From MFD01213-c1 sp963704405 (GTDB lineage Bacteria; Planctomycetota; Phycisphaerae; Tepidisphaerales; Tepidisphaeraceae): DNA of 64,000 nt. The notes beneath the pieces were generated by a model. That model did no database searches. It had not been told where the DNA came from and worked only from the letters and a program-made list of their open reading frames with translations. Positions within the stretch are counted from its first letter, which is position 1. Each line of letters begins with the position of its first letter. The DNA lies in NCBI GenBank assembly GCA_963704405.1, contig OY969903.1, forward strand, positions 3,038,001-3,102,000, written 5' to 3'. The translations under genes were made by a program, and so were the position numbers. Shown here piece by piece: positions 60,440 through 64,000 of this stretch.

Positions 60440-60538
60440 CAGTGGTTCGTTGTCCGTTGCTTTGCGAATGTCGCTGCAACGAACATGGGTCGCCTGATCC
60501 TTTCATTTTCCGTATTGGCAACGGACAACGGGCCACTG
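60440..60538. repeat. Inverted pair of the CAGTGG...CGTTGTCCGTTGC repeat
   Basis: CAGTGGTTCGTTGTCCGTTG C (60440-60460) and, inverted, GCAACGGACAACGGGCCACT G (60518-60538) match at all but two or three positions. A partial third copy is at 32074-32090. Located between rpsU and the ABC operon. Likely a dispersed element that forms a hairpin. Confidence 0.65.
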
Positions 60539-60566
60539 GCAAGTGACTCCTACCGGACACTGAGCA

Positions 60567-61472
60567 ATGTCTGAAGAAGCCGCCGTCCATACTGAAGGTC
60601 TGACCAAGGTCTACAAGGACTTCTGGGGCCGCGATAAAGTGCGTGCGCTCGATTCGCTTGACCTCACCATCCACCGCGGTGAGGTATTCGGCCTGCTCGG
60701 ACCTAACGGCTCCGGCAAAAGCACCACCATCAAACTGCTGCTCGGTTTGATCTTTCCCACGCGCGGCTCAGCCACCATCCTTGGCCAGCCGGCTGGTTCG
60801 ACCGCCATCAACGAAAAAATCGGGTTCCTCCCTGAAGAATCCTATCTTTATCGCTTCCTCAACGGCGAAGAGATCCTGAAGTTCTACGGTCGCCTTTTCA
60901 AGATCGACCGCCGAACGCTGAATCGCCGCGTCCCGGAATTGCTCGACATCGTCGGTCTGGACGCCAAGGCGCGCAAACGCAAACTTCGCGAATATTCCAA
61001 GGGCATGGCCCGCCGCATCGGCCTCGCGCAGGCGCTGATCAACAACCCCGATCTGATCCTGCTCGATGAGCCCACGACCGGCCTCGACCCCATCGGCACG
61101 CGCGAGATGAAGGATCTGATCCTCTCGCTCAAGCAGCAGGGCAAAACGGTCCTGCTCTGCAGCCACCTTCTCGCAGATGTGCAGGACGTTTGCGACCGCA
61201 TCACGATCCTCTTCCGCGGAAAAATGCAAACCCTTGGCCACGTTGAAGACCTGTTGCAGGTGCGCGATATTACGAACATCGAAACCCGCGGCATGAGCCC
61301 GGCGCAGATCGAAGAGCTGCGCCAAACGCTCACCCGTATGGGCGTCACCGGCACAAAAATCACCCACCCGACGACCACGCTGGAAGACCTCTTCATGCGT
61401 ATCGTCCGTGAAAACACCGGAAATGGCAGTGGCCCCATCGGCGCCTATACAGGGTCGCCGGAGGCGAGGTAG
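60567..61472 (+). CDS. ABC transporter ATP-binding protein
   Basis: 301 aa. EVFGLLGPNGSGKSTTIKLL (Walker A), LREYSKGMARRIGLAQALIN (signature), NPDLILLDEPTTGLDPIGTR (Walker B), VLLCSHLLADVQDVCD (His switch). The C-terminal ~70 residues form an extension typical of ABC-2 exporters. Followed by a large permease gene, so an export or gliding-type ABC-2 system; substrate unknown. Confidence 0.95.
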   Translation: MSEEAAVHTEGLTKVYKDFWGRDKVRALDSLDLTIHRGEVFGLLGPNGSGKSTTIKLLLGLIFPTRGSATILGQPAGSTAINEKIGFLPEESYLYRFLNGEEILKFYGRLFKIDRRTLNRRVPELLDIVGLDAKARKRKLREYSKGMARRIGLAQALINNPDLILLDEPTTGLDPIGTREMKDLILSLKQQGKTVLLCSHLLADVQDVCDRITILFRGKMQTLGHVEDLLQVRDITNIETRGMSPAQIEELRQTLTRMGVTGTKITHPTTTLEDLFMRIVRENTGNGSGPIGAYTGSPEAR

Positions 61473-61619
61473 TGCTTTGGGTTCTCTCTTCATGGCAGAG
61501 GGTTAACTGAAGGGTCATTAAGAATCCCCCAGGAGGCGCAGCCTGTAAGAAAAACCAAGTACCGAAATCTCTGCATTATCTCCCGTCCCGCTCAAGAGAC
61601 CATCGACACCCAGAAACCC

Positions 61620-63737
61620 ATGCCACTCGTCCCCGCCGCCAAGTTCCTGGCTTTAGACCTGTCCCCGATGCTCATGAATAACATCGGCTGGGTCATCGCC
61701 GGCCTCGTCATCGTCATCGGCTTATTCATTGTTGGTTTTGCCGACGTCATCCGTTTTCGCCCGCGGCGGCTATGGGCCATCTCCGGTGTCTGCTTTGACG
61801 AATCCATCCGCCGCCGAATCCTCTGGATCACCCCATTGGCAATCCTCGGTGTGATTGTCGTCGCTCAACTCCAGAAACCACTTGATGAGCAGGACGCCAT
61901 TCGTCAGACAACCAAATTCTGCCTTTTCGCCACGGGGCTCGTAGTCACCATCAGCACGATCATTCTTGCATGCAGCAATCTGCCTCGCGAAATTGAAAAC
62001 CGCGTCATTTATACGGTCGTCACCAAACCCACCACCCGGCTCGAGATTGTCCTGGGAAAGATTGTCGGTTTCGCCAGGGTGTCGGCCGCCATTTTGTTCA
62101 TCATGGGTTTGTTCACCTGGGGCTATCTTCATCTGCGTTCGATTGCGCTCGAGCATGGCATTCAGGATCGGATTAAAACGGGCGAGACGAATCAGGACCC
62201 GCTCAGCTTGCCGACGCTTCAGCATTACGTCGATGCGGGACTGCTGAACGCCAAGACATTTGCAACCACTTCAAATGTTCAGGTCTATGCCCGTATGCCG
62301 GTGGAAGGTGATCCCCGCCGCTATTTTAACACCGAAGGAACTGTATTCATCCCGTTTGCATTGCCAGAAAATATGGCCGCTGCGGCGTCGGAAGAGGACG
62401 ATAAGTCCACCGTCCCCGGCATGTTCATTCACCTGCATGGCATCGGGTACGCCCTGGCAAACACCGCGACCCCAAAACCGTCCGTTGCCGCCTCTTCCAC
62501 CACGCAACAATTCACCGGTCTCGCTCCGCTGATTTCTTCCACCCGGCCAGCCGGCGTCGCTCCAGCCAAGGCGCCCGTTGGTCCACCGCAAATCACGGTT
62601 CAGTTCTTTGACTTCAATCAAAACACCATTCCCGGAACCGAATCTGTCGGCAGCCATCCATACCCGCTTGCCTCTCCCGACAACAACGACCTGACCATTC
62701 CCGTTTCCATTTCCGCCGTGCGGGCACTTTCCAAGTTCCCGGTCTTCTATGTCACCGTCACCGGCGGCACCAGCGGTTTTGAATACTGGCTCAATGACCA
62801 ACCGGCGGAACTGATTATCCCCGTCGCGGGCAAACCCGCTCCCCTCACCGTCACCTCGGCTGATCCCCGCAGTCCGGGCCATCCGTGGTATCCGCTGTTT
62901 TATGGCCGCATCGGCACCGCCGGTCAGCAAATGCACGGCGACAGCTCACCCGAAAAAACGCCGGTCGCCATCTACTCTTTCCGCAATGCCGGCATCGCCA
63001 CCTCCCCCGTCCCCATCGAACTTCGCCTTGGCATCGAGCGCGGCGGTGATGACCCAACCAGCACCGACTCCCCTACCCGCGTCTCCCTTCAGGTTCACAA
63101 TTACAAAACCGATCAGTTCACCGATCCCGTCGACCTCAAGCCTGAAAATAATCGCACTGCCTACGTAACCATTCCCAACAACGCCGTGGACGGCGGTAAC
63201 TTCGACATCATCATCCGCTGCCTTACGCAGGATCACTGGATCACCTTCAACGCCAGTTCGCTCCAGATTGTGAAAGCTGAAACGGCATTCTCCTTCAACC
63301 TCTTCAAGAGCCTGCTCATCATCTGGCTGCTTTCGGTGCTGGTGACTTCAATTTCTATCTTCTCCAGCACGTTCCTTTCATGGCCGATCGCGGTGGTCTT
63401 CACCCTGGTGATTCTCCTGGGCCGATGGGGCGTGCAGGAACTTGGTGACGCCGCCACTGCAGGGCTGGGGCGACAGTTCGTTCAAGACTTTGGTGTGCGT
63501 GATCCCGCGCAGGCGCAGGCCTTGAGTGCGACTGTCGACAAGCTCAACCAACTGCTCAATGTTGTCGCGACTGTGCTTCCCGACATCACCCAGTTCTCCG
63601 CGACCGAAGATATCGAGCGCGGCATCAGCATTCCCCCTTCGAAAATCAATGATGCCTTTTGGGTCGTGCTGGGATTCGGGCTGCCGCTCTCTGTGCTGGC
63701 GTATGTCTTCCTGAAGAACAAAGAGGTGGCGCCATGA
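61620..63737 (+). CDS. ABC-2-type permease with a large extracytoplasmic domain
   Basis: 705 aa. N-terminal helices (NNIGWVIAGLVIVIGLFIVG, ILWITPLAILGVIVVAQLQK, FCLFATGLVVTISTIILACS) with EIENRVIYTVVTKPTTRLEI VLGKIVGFA, the ABC-2 coupling region. About 400 beta-rich residues follow outside the membrane (200-560), then C-terminal helices (LFKSLLIIWLLSVLVTSISI FSSTF). The stop overlaps the next start (ATGA, 63734-63737). Forms the transporter with the ATPase 148 bp upstream. Confidence 0.88.
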   Translation: MPLVPAAKFLALDLSPMLMNNIGWVIAGLVIVIGLFIVGFADVIRFRPRRLWAISGVCFDESIRRRILWITPLAILGVIVVAQLQKPLDEQDAIRQTTKFCLFATGLVVTISTIILACSNLPREIENRVIYTVVTKPTTRLEIVLGKIVGFARVSAAILFIMGLFTWGYLHLRSIALEHGIQDRIKTGETNQDPLSLPTLQHYVDAGLLNAKTFATTSNVQVYARMPVEGDPRRYFNTEGTVFIPFALPENMAAAASEEDDKSTVPGMFIHLHGIGYALANTATPKPSVAASSTTQQFTGLAPLISSTRPAGVAPAKAPVGPPQITVQFFDFNQNTIPGTESVGSHPYPLASPDNNDLTIPVSISAVRALSKFPVFYVTVTGGTSGFEYWLNDQPAELIIPVAGKPAPLTVTSADPRSPGHPWYPLFYGRIGTAGQQMHGDSSPEKTPVAIYSFRNAGIATSPVPIELRLGIERGGDDPTSTDSPTRVSLQVHNYKTDQFTDPVDLKPENNRTAYVTIPNNAVDGGNFDIIIRCLTQDHWITFNASSLQIVKAETAFSFNLFKSLLIIWLLSVLVTSISIFSSTFLSWPIAVVFTLVILLGRWGVQELGDAATAGLGRQFVQDFGVRDPAQAQALSATVDKLNQLLNVVATVLPDITQFSATEDIERGISIPPSKINDAFWVVLGFGLPLSVLAYVFLKNKEVAP

Positions 63738-64000
63738 CCGAAAAAAACCCACAGGCTCAGCTCCGCCGCAGCCGGGCGGTTATCGTCGTCGTGCTGATCC
63801 TCTCGCTGCTCGCTTCCGCGGCCACGCGATACTGGTCTGATGAGCAGCGCGAAGCCGCCATCCCTCATCGCGGTGAATCCACCGCCGCCGGGACTTCCTT
63901 CAGCTCCATGAACAGCTTTGCGCTGGGCCTGTTGCTCGGCGGCCTGCGCGGTCCGCTGGTCATGATCCTCTGGACCGAAAGTGAATCGCAAAAATCCGAG
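63734..64000 (+). CDS. Membrane protein of the ABC operon (C-terminus off the window)
   Basis: 89 codons visible. MTEKNPQAQLRRSRAVIVVV LILSLLASAATRYWSDEQRE is an N-terminal membrane anchor, followed by NSFALGLLLGGLRGPLVMIL WTESESQKSE. Translation is coupled to the permease by the ATGA overlap. Family not recognisable from this part. Confidence 0.75.
   Translation, partial: MTEKNPQAQLRRSRAVIVVVLILSLLASAATRYWSDEQREAAIPHRGESTAAGTSFSSMNSFALGLLLGGLRGPLVMILWTESESQKSE

Noticed and set aside
1..64000. CRISPR array
   Set aside because: No set of regularly spaced direct repeats with unique spacers, and no cas genes, were seen; the repeats present are palindromic and isolated.

Overview
The window looks like a chromosomal contig from a planctomycete, most likely of the Phycisphaerae (Tepidisphaera-like). 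This is an inference from two PEP-CTERM secreted proteins, a histone H1-like Lys/Ala-rich protein, Ser/Thr kinases with zinc ribbons, a MamK-like actin, a pyrophosphate-type phosphofructokinase and scattered palindromic repeats. Several genes that should be essential or core (dnaA twice, ispD, mfd) are broken by single-base frame changes. The sequence therefore probably carries indel errors, and a lone frameshift elsewhere is weak evidence for a dead gene.

Layout. 1-4565 (minus): an ECF sigma factor, its membrane anti-sigma partner, and a CusB/CusA-type heavy-metal efflux pair running off the left edge. 4723-18340: an integration hot spot at tRNA-Gly(GCC). A remnant of an older element (integrase tail plus a copied tRNA 3' half) is followed by a 13.1-kb element (about 5213-18310). 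Its cargo is defence-like: a decayed AbiE pair, a TPR/GreA-C/PIN protein with a small membrane partner, a PD-(D/E)XK DUF4420-like protein with a Z1-like remnant, a large serine recombinase, two excisionase-type HTH proteins and a tyrosine integrase that ends inside the tRNA. The integrase frame is preserved across the attachment site: in the excised circle it would gain 70 residues encoded at the opposite end of the element.

18617-27791: a secreted protein, a GNAT acetyltransferase, dnaA with a possible origin region, a PEP-CTERM protein, pheS, a membrane protein, glnA and acpS. 27839-34939 (minus): the most striking region, an 11-gene cluster with three short charged helical proteins that resemble eukaryotic/archaeal ESCRT-III (CHMP/Snf7) subunits. 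One of them has a winged-helix-like domain ahead of the ESCRT-like part, as in CHMP7. They sit among small membrane proteins, two zinc-ribbon membrane proteins and a Ser/Thr kinase ending in two zinc ribbons. 35193-41093: a divergent kinase-like protein, an H1-like protein, two paralogs with a GspF-N-like start, an esterase and a MamK-like actin closed by a strong terminator. Together these suggest a membrane-remodelling and cytoskeletal locus; this is inference from sequence pattern and context only.

41260-64000: housekeeping and envelope genes. These are mfd (with an in-frame repeat insertion), a PEP-CTERM protein preceded by two coupled mini-ORFs, a UDP-sugar pyrophosphorylase, ispD, tsaB, a TVP38-like membrane protein, a GT2 and a GT-C-like glycosyltransferase, a Gfo/Idh/MocA oxidoreductase, a PPi-type phosphofructokinase, a pectate lyase, proS, a thioesterase, rpsU and an ABC export operon running off the right edge.
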